DNA from: WLMZ01 sp037139095
GTDB taxonomy: Bacteria; Actinomycetota; Acidimicrobiia; Acidimicrobiales; Ilumatobacteraceae
Assembly (NCBI GenBank): GCA_037139095.1
Contig: JBAXHD010000003.1
Coordinates: 50,104 to 114,103, forward strand
Direction of reading: 5' to 3'
Length of the DNA: 64,000 nt
Shown: one piece after another, positions 32,886 to 41,833 of the stretch
How the letters are laid out: each line of letters starts with the position of its first letter
Position numbering within the stretch: position 1 is the first letter of the stretch
The notes under the pieces: model-generated
The model's input: the letters and a program-made list of their open reading frames with translations, nothing else
What the model was told of the DNA's origin: nothing
Database searches by the model: none
Made by a program: the position numbers and the translations under genes

Positions 32886-35723
32886 CTAGGCGACGATGTT
32901 TACCGTGCGGCCCGGCACCACGATGACTTTCTTCGGGGTGGCTCCGGCCAGAGCGGTGATGACCTTGTCGTCGGCGAGCGCCGCCGCACGCACCTGATCT
33001 TCGGTGGCGTCGGTCGGCACAACAATGCGGCTTCGGAACTTGCCGTTCACCTGCACCGGCATCTCGGTGCTTTCGGACACCAGCAGCGCAGGGTCGGCGA
33101 CCGGGAATGGTGTGTTGGTAAGCGAGTCAGTGTGGCCCAACTTGCTCCACAACTCTTCGGCGATGTGCGGGCACAACGGAGCGATCATCAGCACCAGCGG
33201 TTCGGCCAAATCGTGCGGGCACGCGCCGAGCTTGGTGAGTGCGTTGTTGAGCTCGATCATCTTGGCGATGGCGGTGTTGAAATGCAGATCGTCCATGTCG
33301 GCGCGCACGTCGTTGACCGTGCGGTTCAACAACCGAACCGTGTCGATGTCGGCAGCGGCGCCCAGACGTAGCTCGCCGGTTTCTTCATCGACAAGGTTGC
33401 GCCAGAGGCGTTGTAAGAAACGATGCATGCCCACGACATCGCGAGTTTCCCAAGGGCGCGATGCATCCATCGGGCCCGTGCTCATCTCGTAAAGACGCAA
33501 GGTGTCGGCGCCGTATGCCTCGTACATCTCGTCGGGGGAGACAGCGTTCTTCAGGCTCTTGCCCATCTTGCCCCACTCGCGTGTGACTGGCTTGCCCTCG
33601 AACGTGAACTGTCCGCCCGCCTCTTGCACGCTTGCGGCGTCGACATAGACATCGCGTTCGTCTTTGTAGGCCGCGGCCAGAATCATGCCTTGGTTGAACA
33701 ACCGGTGGAACGGTTCTTTCGACGACACGTGGCCGAGATCGAACAGCACCTTGTGCCAAAAGCGCGAATACAGCAAGTGCAACACGGCGTGCTCAACGCC
33801 GCCGACGTACAGATCGACGCCGCCGGAATGGCCGTCGCCCTGGGGTCCCATCCAATATTGCTCAACCTCTTTGTCGACAAGAACGTCGTCGTTCGTTGGG
33901 TCGAGATAGCGAAGCTCGTACCAACACGAGCCGGCCCAGTTGGGCATGACGTTGGTGTCGCGGTGGTAGCTGCGCGTGCCCTCGCCAAGATCGATGTCGA
34001 TGTCGGTCCACCAGTCGAGACGATCGAGCGGTGACTCGGGGTTACTGAACTCATCGTTGGCATCGAAGGTGCGCGGTGAGAAAGACTCGGTCTCGGGCAG
34101 CAGCACGGGCAGCGACGAATCGGGAAGCGCGACTGGTCCGAACTCGTCGTACACGATGGGGAATGGCTCGCCCCAATAACGCTGCCGGCTGAACAGCCAG
34201 TCGCGCAGTCTGAAGTTGACGGTGCCGTGGCCGCGGCCGCGGGTTTGCAGCCACAGGTTGGTGAGGCGTTTGCCTTCGGCAACCGACGAGAGTCCGTTGA
34301 GGTCGAGGCCGTCGGCGTTTGCCGACTGCACGTAGACAGCATCGCCCACAAATGCCTCGGGCCATGTGGACGTGTCGAGCGACTCGGCGATGTCGCGCTC
34401 GGCGAACCACGATGCCGGTGGCTGCTGAATTGCGGGAATCGAAAGACCGAACTGGCGAGCAAACTCGAAGTCGCGGTGATCGCCGCACGGCACGGCCATA
34501 ATGGCTCCGGTGCCGTAGCCCATCAGCACGTAGTCGGCGATCCACACAGGAATCTGCTGACCATTAACAGGGTTGGTGGCGAACGAGCCGGTGAACACGC
34601 CGGTCTTTTCGCGAGTGGCATCCTGCCGGTCGATGTCTTTTTTGGCCTTCGCCACGCTCTGGTATTCGGCGACGGCATCGACACGGTCGGCGGTGGTGAG
34701 CTGAGCCACGAACGGATGCTCTGGCGCAAGCACCATGAAGGTCGCGCCGAACAGCGTGTCGGGTCGAGTGGTGAAGACCTCGATGTCGCCTGCGGCGCTG
34801 GCGAAGCGCACGCGTGCGCCTTCGCTGCGGCCGATCCAGTTGCGCTGCATCGTCTTGATCGCGTCGGTCCAGTCGAGTAGTTCGAGGTCGTCGATGAGCC
34901 GATCTGCATACGCCGTGATGCGCATCATCCATTGGCGCATATTGCGCTTGAACACGGGAAAGTTGCCGCGCTCGCTGCGTCCGTCGGCGGTGACTTCTTC
35001 GTTGGCCACAACAGTTCCGAGGCCGGGACACCAGTTGACCGGTGCCTCAGAAACGTATGCCAAACGATGGTCGTCGATAATGCTGCGCTGCTCACCCTGC
35101 GACAACGATGACCAGGCTCGGCCGTCGGGAGTAGCGCGTGATCCGCTTTCGAACGCACTGATCAGTTCGGCGATGGGTCGCGCGCTGCCGACGCCGTTGT
35201 TGGCGCTGAGGTCGTACCACGAGTTGAAGATTTGCAGGAAGATCCACTGGGTCCAGCGGTAGTACTGCGGGTCGGTTGTCTCGATGCTGCGACGCTTGTC
35301 GTGGCTCAGGCCAAGGCGCGCCAACTGGCGGCGCATCGTGGCGATGTTTGCCGCAGTGGTGATAGCCGGATGCTGGCCGGTTTGCACTGCGTACTGCTCG
35401 GCGGGAAGGCCGAACGCATCGAAGCCCATCGTGTAACACACGTTGTAGCCGGCCATTCGCTTGTAGCGGCTGAACACATCGGTGCCGATAAATCCGAGCG
35501 GATGCCCCACGTGAAGGCCGGCACCCGAGGGGTAGGGGAACATGTCGAGAACGAACATCTTCTCGCGGCCAGCCACCGCAGCGGGGTCTCCGAGTGGCCC
35601 GGCTGGGTTCGGAGCCTCGAAGGTGCCGTGGCTGTCCCACCAATGCTGCCAACGCAGTTCGATGTCTTGGGCCAGCGCGGATGAGTAACGAAAATTTGGG
35701 ATGTCAGAGTCGGCGTGAGCCAT
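32886..35723 (-). CDS. leuS: Leucyl-tRNA synthetase
   Basis: 945 residues. Class I signatures: HVGHP in the HIGH position (in PYPSGAGLHVGHPLGFIGTDV) and KMGKSLKN in the KMSKS position; an editing (CP1) domain including FTTRPDTLFGATFMVLAPEHP and VPCGDHRDFEFA; and a C-terminal anticodon-binding and LeuS-specific region. It charges tRNA-Leu in the cytoplasm. ATG 35723 is chosen; GTG 35729 is possible. TAGAGT is 8 bases before the ATG, consistent with a leaderless mRNA. Confidence 0.97.
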   Translation of the reverse strand: MAHADSDIPNFRYSSALAQDIELRWQHWWDSHGTFEAPNPAGPLGDPAAVAGREKMFVLDMFPYPSGAGLHVGHPLGFIGTDVFSRYKRMAGYNVCYTMGFDAFGLPAEQYAVQTGQHPAITTAANIATMRRQLARLGLSHDKRRSIETTDPQYYRWTQWIFLQIFNSWYDLSANNGVGSARPIAELISAFESGSRATPDGRAWSSLSQGEQRSIIDDHRLAYVSEAPVNWCPGLGTVVANEEVTADGRSERGNFPVFKRNMRQWMMRITAYADRLIDDLELLDWTDAIKTMQRNWIGRSEGARVRFASAAGDIEVFTTRPDTLFGATFMVLAPEHPFVAQLTTADRVDAVAEYQSVAKAKKDIDRQDATREKTGVFTGSFATNPVNGQQIPVWIADYVLMGYGTGAIMAVPCGDHRDFEFARQFGLSIPAIQQPPASWFAERDIAESLDTSTWPEAFVGDAVYVQSANADGLDLNGLSSVAEGKRLTNLWLQTRGRGHGTVNFRLRDWLFSRQRYWGEPFPIVYDEFGPVALPDSSLPVLLPETESFSPRTFDANDEFSNPESPLDRLDWWTDIDIDLGEGTRSYHRDTNVMPNWAGSCWYELRYLDPTNDDVLVDKEVEQYWMGPQGDGHSGGVDLYVGGVEHAVLHLLYSRFWHKVLFDLGHVSSKEPFHRLFNQGMILAAAYKDERDVYVDAASVQEAGGQFTFEGKPVTREWGKMGKSLKNAVSPDEMYEAYGADTLRLYEMSTGPMDASRPWETRDVVGMHRFLQRLWRNLVDEETGELRLGAAADIDTVRLLNRTVNDVRADMDDLHFNTAIAKMIELNNALTKLGACPHDLAEPLVLMIAPLCPHIAEELWSKLGHTDSLTNTPFPVADPALLVSESTEMPVQVNGKFRSRIVVPTDATEDQVRAAALADDKVITALAGATPKKVIVVPGRTVNIVA

Positions 35724-35731
35724 AGCCACCC

Positions 35732-35737
35732 ACTCTA
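35732..35737 (-). promoter_or_regulatory. -10 hexamer TAGAGT of a probable leaderless leuS promoter
   Basis: On the minus strand TAGAGT is 8 bases before ATG 35723, and no ribosome site is present. Confidence 0.5.
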
Positions 35738-35768
35738 CGGGCCTGCCGACGAGCTACCCCGACCATTT

Positions 35769-36428
35769 TCAGGTGCCCAGCGCGTCGATGATCTTGGTGC
35801 GAAGAGCCGACATCGCAACCTCGCCACTTGTGCGGAACAACACCTTGCCCTCAGCGTCGAGAAACACAAAGGTTGGGAACGCGGACAGGCCAAGAGCGTT
35901 CGCTGCCTCTTGCTTTGCGCTATCGACGAGCACGGGCCACGGGAATGTCTCGCGAGCCAGCCACGCGGATGGCGGGAAGTTTGGCTTCTGCGAGTCGGTA
36001 GCAGTGGCGATACCAACAATTTGCACGCCTTGCGGAACGCCACCTTCTTGGTTCCACTGCACCAGCCGAGGAACCTCGCGTTGGCAATGCGGGCACCAAT
36101 GAGCGAGCAGCACCACCAAGGTGGGCTCGCCCGGCTTGATGGTGATCGCCGAGCCATCGAATGTGGAACCGTCGAGTTGAGGGGCTTGGGTGCCTATTGC
36201 GGGATCAACGCCCTCGGCCATTGTGGGGAGCGGCGCGCCTGTAACCACGACCGGCCTGAACTCTTCGACCTCGGTAGGCAACGACGTGACCGTGTTGGTG
36301 CTGCCGCCGCCGGCGAAGGCAATGACCGCAGCGATAGCGACGACCAAGGTGAGCGCTGCGCCCACACCGATCCACAGATTTCGCGTGGGGTTCTTCTTGT
36401 GTGCGGTGTTGGCGGTGGGGGAGGCCAC
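35769..36428 (-). CDS. TlpA-like membrane-anchored thioredoxin-fold protein
   Basis: 219 residues from GTG 36428, chosen because AAGGAG lies 5 bases upstream. A single N-terminal helix (about residues 18-38, LWIGVGAALTLVVAIAAVIAFAG) anchors an extracytoplasmic thioredoxin domain with the redox motif WCPHC in VVLLAHWCPHCQREVPRLVQW and the cis-Pro segment LSAFPTFVFLD. Its ribosome site lies at the end of dsbB, so it is co-translated with the DsbB-like protein that could reoxidise it. Predicted role: disulfide formation in exported proteins. Confidence 0.88.
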   Translation of the reverse strand: MASPTANTAHKKNPTRNLWIGVGAALTLVVAIAAVIAFAGGGSTNTVTSLPTEVEEFRPVVVTGAPLPTMAEGVDPAIGTQAPQLDGSTFDGSAITIKPGEPTLVVLLAHWCPHCQREVPRLVQWNQEGGVPQGVQIVGIATATDSQKPNFPPSAWLARETFPWPVLVDSAKQEAANALGLSAFPTFVFLDAEGKVLFRTSGEVAMSALRTKIIDALGT

Positions 36429-36430
36429 GG

Positions 36431-36970
36431 TTACTCCTTGGGTGTGTGTACAGAGGGGACACTGGTGAGCACGAAGATCGCGATGAATCCGGTGAGAGCC
36501 ATGAACGGCAGGGTGACGAAACCGAACTTCTCGAACCACACGTATTCGCACGGAATAGTTGTGTTGCACACGCCGGTGTCGAGTTGGGGAAAGCGTTCGA
36601 GTAGGTAGTGATATCCCGAGATCACAATGCCGATGCCTGCCAATGGCATGGAATAGCGACGGATCAATGTGTCGCGGCGCACCGCGGCAATGGTGAGGAT
36701 AATCGCGAGTGAGTACATCGCGATGCGCTGATACCAGCACAGGGTGCAGGGTAGATAGTTGGCGACCTCCGAGAAATACAAGCTGCCTGCCATCGATACA
36801 ACAGCGATGAGAGCAGCGAGCGGAACGCATGCTGGCGCCACGGCGTTGAGCGAGCCGCGTGCAGATGGGCGGCGCATCGCCATCACCCGAATCGCTATCA
36901 AACCAACTGCGACCGCGAGCACCGCAAGAGTCAGCGTGGCGAAGAAGAGTTGAGCTTTTAGGGGGGTCAT
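36431..36970 (-). CDS. DsbB-family disulfide bond formation protein
   Basis: 179 residues, four to five hydrophobic helices. The essential pair is C75/C78 in PCTLCWYQRIAMY; a second pair lies in the later loop (GVCNTTIPCEYVWFEKFG). This matches BdbC/DsbB-like quinone-linked oxidases. ATG 36970 is chosen over GTG 36979. It ends 2 bases before the start codon of the TlpA-like gene, which supports an oxidase-thioredoxin pair for folding exported cysteine proteins, several of which occur in this window. Confidence 0.9.
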   Translation of the reverse strand: MTPLKAQLFFATLTLAVLAVAVGLIAIRVMAMRRPSARGSLNAVAPACVPLAALIAVVSMAGSLYFSEVANYLPCTLCWYQRIAMYSLAIILTIAAVRRDTLIRRYSMPLAGIGIVISGYHYLLERFPQLDTGVCNTTIPCEYVWFEKFGFVTLPFMALTGFIAIFVLTSVPSVHTPKE

Positions 36971-37030
36971 ACTCACCAAGTCGTTTTGAACGGGTTCGAA
37001 GTTCCCTCGCCGACTAGGTTGGGGACGCTT

Positions 37031-38722
37031 ATGACTTTGATCACTGGTTCTATCACCGATCGCCTACAGCGCGCAGCCGACCGTCCTACGGGGGTTCGCT
37101 TTGTAGGTGCTTCGGTCACCCCGACCGACGAGCCGAGCTTTGTTTCGTGGGGCCAGATTCACGACGAGGCTCGCGCTGTTGGCGCCGCACTTCAAGCTCG
37201 CGGTCTCGTGCCTGGCGACCACGTGGCAATCCTTGGCCCCACGAGTCGCGCATTGATGACCATCATCCAAGGCTGTTGGCTCAGTGGTATCGCCAGCATG
37301 GTGTTGCCGCTGCCGATGCGAATGGCATCGCTCGATGCATTTGTCGAGAGCACTCGCGGTCGCATTCAGCACGGCGATGCAAAGCTTGTTCTCATCGACG
37401 ACGCCTTGGCCCCGTTCTACCAATCGGGTCCTGGCGATCCGCCGATTGAGCCAATGGCTGCGGTCATGCCTCGCCTTGGCAATCCGTCGGGCGAGCGACT
37501 TGAGATTCCTGCCAACGACCCAGAGCGATTGGTGATCCTGCAATACACCAGCGGTTCCACGAGCGAACCGAAAGGCGTGATGATTCCCGATCGGGTACTC
37601 ACCGCAAACATCGATGCGTCGTGCGCCGCCGCGCAACTCGGTCCCGACGAGGTGATGGTCTCGTGGCTGCCGTTGTATCACGACATGGGCTTGGTCGGAT
37701 TTCTGTCTATTCCGATGACCAACGGTTGTCAGCTTGTGCAAGCAGCGCCTCAGGATTTCATGGCGCACCCAGGCAACTGGATGCAGTGGATCAGCGACCA
37801 CGGTGGCACGGCAACAGCGGGTCCGAACTTCTCATGGGTGCTCGCAACCCGCGCTCTCAAACGCATGAAGGATCTCGACCTCTCCACGCTCACGCTTGCG
37901 CTCAGCGGTGCCGAGCCTGTTGACCCATCGGCCGTCGAGGCGTTCGTTGCTGAGGCGGGTCGTTTCGGATTCAAGCCCGGCGGTGTTTTCCCCGCCTTCG
38001 GTATGGCTGAGGTTGCAATTGGTGGAGCGTTCCCTCCACGGCACCGCGGCTTGCGCACCGACGATGTCGATCGTGTGGTGCTCGAACGAGATCGCGTGGC
38101 CAAGCCAATCGAAATCACCGACGACACCGAAGACGACTCAGTGCGTCGCCTCCCACTGTTGGGTCATCCGGTTCCCGGCCTTGAGATGCGCATCGTGCAT
38201 GTCGACACGCGTGAAGAAGTTCCCGAACGTCACGTTGGTGAATTGCTCATCCGCGGCACGTCGGTCACGCCGGGTTACTACAAGCGTCCCGATGCAACCG
38301 CCGCGATGTTCGTCGATGGCTGGCTGTGCACTGGCGACCTCGGCTACATGCTCGACAACGAACTGGTGCTGTGCGGTCGCATCAAAGACGTCATCATCGT
38401 TGGCGGACGCAACGTGTTTCCCGAAGACATCGAGCGAGCCGTTGGCCCACTCGAAGGTGTGCGTGCCGGCAACGTAATTGCGTTCGGCGTCGAGGGCTAC
38501 AAGGGCAAAGAGACTGTTGTTGTCGTCGCTGAAGTGCGCACCGAAGACACCGCCGCTGTTCGAGCGGCGATTCACCATCGCACCATCGAGGTGTGCGGTC
38601 TGCCGCCGCGCGACATCATGCTGGTGAAGGCGGGCACGTTGCCCAAGACATCGTCGGGCAAACTGCAGCGAGCCAAGTGTCGCGAGCTGTATCTCAACGA
38701 AGAACTCGAGCTCTTCGAATAA
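37031..38722 (+). CDS. Fatty-acyl-AMP ligase / acyl-adenylate-forming enzyme
   Basis: 563 residues from ATG 37031 (MTLITGSITDRL). Adenylate-forming signatures: P-loop-like LQYTSGSTSEPKGVMI near residue 180, WLPLYHDMGLVGFL, FPAFGMAEVAIGGAF, GYYKRPDATAAMFVDGWLCTGDLGYM, and CGRIKDVIIVGGRNVFPEDIE and the terminal K in KTSSGKLQRAK. WLPxYHDMGLxG is typical of FAAL enzymes, which pass acyl-AMP to an acyl carrier protein. The FAAL-specific insertion could not be measured by eye. No polyketide synthase or carrier protein gene lies nearby. TAGGTT lies 10 bases before the ATG. Confidence 0.88.
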   Translation: MTLITGSITDRLQRAADRPTGVRFVGASVTPTDEPSFVSWGQIHDEARAVGAALQARGLVPGDHVAILGPTSRALMTIIQGCWLSGIASMVLPLPMRMASLDAFVESTRGRIQHGDAKLVLIDDALAPFYQSGPGDPPIEPMAAVMPRLGNPSGERLEIPANDPERLVILQYTSGSTSEPKGVMIPDRVLTANIDASCAAAQLGPDEVMVSWLPLYHDMGLVGFLSIPMTNGCQLVQAAPQDFMAHPGNWMQWISDHGGTATAGPNFSWVLATRALKRMKDLDLSTLTLALSGAEPVDPSAVEAFVAEAGRFGFKPGGVFPAFGMAEVAIGGAFPPRHRGLRTDDVDRVVLERDRVAKPIEITDDTEDDSVRRLPLLGHPVPGLEMRIVHVDTREEVPERHVGELLIRGTSVTPGYYKRPDATAAMFVDGWLCTGDLGYMLDNELVLCGRIKDVIIVGGRNVFPEDIERAVGPLEGVRAGNVIAFGVEGYKGKETVVVVAEVRTEDTAAVRAAIHHRTIEVCGLPPRDIMLVKAGTLPKTSSGKLQRAKCRELYLNEELELFE

Positions 38723-38776
38723 CAAACGCCTCTCTCAGGGTGCGTTTGCTGAGTCGGTTTCTGCAACGATGTGCAC

Positions 38777-39820
38777 ATGAAGGTCGTCTACACGCCTGCC
38801 CATCTGCTGCACGATCCCAAGAGCAGCATCGAACAATCTCGGGTCATGGAACCTTGGGAGCACATCGGTCGCGGCGAGGCAATTCACGCTGCGCTGCAGG
38901 CCGATAATCGCTTTGATCTTGTGTCGCCGTCGTCGTGGGGTGCTGCCCCTATTGAGGCTGTGCACGATCCGGGTCTGCTGCAGTTCTTGTCAACCGCATG
39001 GGACGAATATCAGATTGGCTGCGGACCAACCGCCGATGTCTCGCCCGATGTTTTTTATCGGCCAGCGCTGCGCAACGGAATGTCGCCGGGGCGCGAGCCT
39101 GAGTCAATCAATGGCCGCCTTGGCTGGTGGTGCTTTGAGACCACCACGCCCATCACCAACGGCACCTACACGGCGGCACTGGCAGCGGTAGATACTGCGA
39201 TGAGCGCCACGCAGATAGTGCTCGATGGTGCATCGTCGGCTTACGGGCTGTGCCGTCCGCCAGGGCATCACGCAACGAGTTCGATGTACGGGGGTTACTG
39301 CTTCTTCAACAACGCAGCGATCGCAGCGCATCATGTGGCCGCAACTACGGGCACGAAGGTCACAGTGCTCGATGTCGACTACCACCACGGCAACGGCACC
39401 CAAGAGATTTTCTATACGCGCGACGACGTGCAGTACGTGTCGCTGCATGGCGATCCGACCCGCGCGTATCCGTACACGGTTGGCTATGCCGACGAAACCG
39501 GTGCAGGCAGGGGAGCGGGGTCAAACGTAAACGTTCCGCTCGCAGCGCGCACCGATGACGACGCGTATATCGCTGCGCTGCAGCGAGCATGCGACTCGAT
39601 TGCATCGTTCGGGTCGAGCATGGTGATCGTGTCGCTCGGACTCGACACGTTTATCACCGACCCAATCTGCGACCTCTCGGTCACTACCGATGGGTTCGAG
39701 CGGTGCGGTGCAATGGTGGCTCAGCTTGGCCTTCCCACCGTTGTGCTGCAAGAGGGTGGCTACGACATCTCGGCGTTGGGTGACAACGTTCGTCGCTGGC
39801 TCATTGGTTTAGGCGCCTGA
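38777..39820 (+). CDS. Histone-deacetylase-superfamily hydrolase (acetylpolyamine amidohydrolase-like)
   Basis: 347 residues from ATG 38777 (MKVVYTPAHLLHDP). The zinc hydrolase motifs are present: RPPGHHATSSMYGGYCFFNNAAIAA with the catalytic His pair, VLDVDYHHGNGTQEIFY with the metal-binding Asp and His, VSLGLDTFITDP with the second metal Asp, and LQEGGYDISALG. It should remove acetyl groups from polyamines or acetyl-lysine. It follows the acyl-AMP ligase by 54 bases on the same strand; shared transcription is possible. Confidence 0.92.
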   Translation: MKVVYTPAHLLHDPKSSIEQSRVMEPWEHIGRGEAIHAALQADNRFDLVSPSSWGAAPIEAVHDPGLLQFLSTAWDEYQIGCGPTADVSPDVFYRPALRNGMSPGREPESINGRLGWWCFETTTPITNGTYTAALAAVDTAMSATQIVLDGASSAYGLCRPPGHHATSSMYGGYCFFNNAAIAAHHVAATTGTKVTVLDVDYHHGNGTQEIFYTRDDVQYVSLHGDPTRAYPYTVGYADETGAGRGAGSNVNVPLAARTDDDAYIAALQRACDSIASFGSSMVIVSLGLDTFITDPICDLSVTTDGFERCGAMVAQLGLPTVVLQEGGYDISALGDNVRRWLIGLGA

Positions 39821-39845
39821 GAACAAGCGCCCAGCAGCGCAGCCG

Positions 39846-40865
39846 CTACGACGCCTTGACCGCTTCGATCACTTTTTGCCAACGCTCTGGGTCGGTCTTA
39901 TACGGCGTGTAGAAACTGATGCGCTGAATCACATCGCCATAGCGCTGGTGCAACTCGGGAGCGATCTGCTCGGGTTCGCCGACCACCGCAAACGTGTTGA
40001 GAATTTCGTCGCTGATGAGGTTGCCCATCTCGACCCAGCCGCCCTGCTTGCTGAGTGTGTTGAGCTTCTCTTGCAAGCCGCCCCATCCGTGGATGTCGAG
40101 CACGTTCTTGTACGCCGGTGTCGAACCGTAGAACGCGATCTGCTGACGGGTGCCGTCGATAGCGGCAGCCATTTCGGCTTTGTCGGTGCCGGTGACCACG
40201 AAGCTTGGGCCAACAATCTCGAAGCCTTCCATGGTCTTGCCGGCCTTGGCGCGACCACGGGCAAGCGCCGGAATGGTGACCTCACGAAGGTACTTCTCGG
40301 TGGTGAAGCCGTGGCAGATAAAGCCGTCACACACTTCGCCAGCAACCTCGGTCATCAATTCGCCAACGCCTGCGAGGAAGATCTTTGGTACTCCGTACTC
40401 GCTGATATCGGAAGCCGCTGGAGTGAAGAACGGAGTCATCAACGTGTGCGTGTAGAACTCGCCGCGGAAGTTGAGTGCGGTGCCGTTGAGCCAGCAATCC
40501 CAGATGGCGCGCATCGCCAGAACCATCTCGCGCATACGGGCTGCTGGGTGGCTCCACTCCATGCTGAAACGCTTGGTGATGTGTGGCTTGATCTGGCTGC
40601 CGAGACCCATCACAAAGCGGCCCTTCGAGAAGGCCTGCAGATCCCAGCCAGTGTTGGCCAAGGTCATCGGACTGCGAGCAAATGCCACGGCAATCGAGGT
40701 GCCGAGCTCGAGTGTGGTGGTGTGCTCAGCGGCGAGCAGCAAGGGGAAAAATGGATCGTGATTTGTCTCAGCAGTCCAAGCACCTGAGTAGCCAGCGGCT
40801 TCGGCTTGCTTGGCCTGTTCGGCGACCTTGTGCAGGTCAGTGCCGATTCCTCCGTCAACCTTCAT
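39846..40865 (-). CDS. LLM-class F420-dependent oxidoreductase
   Basis: 339 residues. TIM-barrel LLM pattern: MKVDGGIGTDLHKVAEQAKQAEAAGYSGAWTAETNHDPFFPLLLAAEHT, LELGTSIAVAFARSPMTLANTGWDLQAFSKGRFVMGLGSQIKPHITKRF, PKIFLAGVGELMTEVAGEVCDGFICHGF. This layout is that of a subfamily of F420-associated oxidoreductases common in Mycobacterium and Acidimicrobiia. The substrate is unknown. GAGGGAGA is a good ribosome site before the ATG, unlike many neighbours. Confidence 0.9.
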   Translation of the reverse strand: MKVDGGIGTDLHKVAEQAKQAEAAGYSGAWTAETNHDPFFPLLLAAEHTTTLELGTSIAVAFARSPMTLANTGWDLQAFSKGRFVMGLGSQIKPHITKRFSMEWSHPAARMREMVLAMRAIWDCWLNGTALNFRGEFYTHTLMTPFFTPAASDISEYGVPKIFLAGVGELMTEVAGEVCDGFICHGFTTEKYLREVTIPALARGRAKAGKTMEGFEIVGPSFVVTGTDKAEMAAAIDGTRQQIAFYGSTPAYKNVLDIHGWGGLQEKLNTLSKQGGWVEMGNLISDEILNTFAVVGEPEQIAPELHQRYGDVIQRISFYTPYKTDPERWQKVIEAVKAS

Positions 40866-40942
40866 GTCTCATTCTCCCTCGTGTGATGTGCTGAGGGAAA
40901 CGTAGCGCCCGAGATGTGGGTGTTGGAACTTGGTCGGCCGGG

Positions 40943-41833
40943 TCAGCCTTCGTTTTGATCCCGAAGGTACTGCTCGAGCTCGGCCGCGAGTTCGTCGCCA
41001 GTTGGAATCTCGGCATCAGTGAATTGCCGATCACTTGATGGGTGGTTCTCGACACTGTCGTACACCGTCTCGAGTTGGCGGACCATCTCGCGATGGTCGT
41101 CGTTGCCGGCCACGAGTTCGTCGAGTCGCTCGCGTTGGATGGCTGTCTCTTGTCGTGGCCCAGCGCCATCGACCCGAACACCGCCGTACTCGCCGAGACC
41201 GGCGAGCAACGAAACTGTGGCGGCCGGATAGGCCATCGTGGCGATGTAGTGCGGCACCTGAACCCAGAGCCCAAGCGACTCGATGCCAGCATCGTGAAAG
41301 GCGTGCTCGAGCACCGAAGCGACGCCCGCAGGAACATCGACCGAGTTCTTCTGGAGATGCAATGAAGCAACGAGATCGGCAGATGGCGCAGAGACGGAGA
41401 GCCGTGCTGGGCGAGTGTGAGGCGAAGCAAAGGGATACGCGCCAAGCGCCACCATGCGGCGCACACCGAGCGTGACGCCAAGCGCGGCCACCTCGCTGGC
41501 GAAGCGACGCCACGCCATGTCGGGCTCAGGGCCGGTGAGTAACAGCACAGCTTTTCCGTCGAGATCGTGTCCGAGCTTGAGTTCGATGTCGGGCCATGTG
41601 AGTTTGGTGTTCACGCCGTCGCGCAGTTCCATCGTTGGACGCCGCGCGCGGTAGTCGATAAACGTGTCGCCATCGAATGTGGCAATCGTGCGCGCGTTGC
41701 ATTCAGTTTCGAGCGTGGCCATTGCGGCTCCGGCTGCACCGCTTGCATCGATCCATCCGGTGAACATCACGACCAGTGCCGCATCGCGAACATCGGGCGC
41801 GGTGCCATCGACGAATGTGTACGCGTTGGTCAT
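40943..41833 (-). CDS. PAC2-family protein (proteasome assembly chaperone-like)
   Basis: 296 residues. The PAC2 pattern: ALVVMFTGWIDASGAAGAAMATL, DGDTFIDYRARRPTMEL, LLLTGPEPDMAWRRFASEVAALGVTLGVRRMVALGAYPF, and GLWVQVPHYIATMAYPAATVSLLAGL. Archaeal and actinobacterial PAC2 proteins are linked to proteasome assembly or regulation, but no proteasome gene is in the window. An acidic C-terminal tail follows. Overlaps the phosphotransferase-like gene upstream by 4 bases (ATGA), so the two are coupled. Confidence 0.9.
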   Translation of the reverse strand: MTNAYTFVDGTAPDVRDAALVVMFTGWIDASGAAGAAMATLETECNARTIATFDGDTFIDYRARRPTMELRDGVNTKLTWPDIELKLGHDLDGKAVLLLTGPEPDMAWRRFASEVAALGVTLGVRRMVALGAYPFASPHTRPARLSVSAPSADLVASLHLQKNSVDVPAGVASVLEHAFHDAGIESLGLWVQVPHYIATMAYPAATVSLLAGLGEYGGVRVDGAGPRQETAIQRERLDELVAGNDDHREMVRQLETVYDSVENHPSSDRQFTDAEIPTGDELAAELEQYLRDQNEG

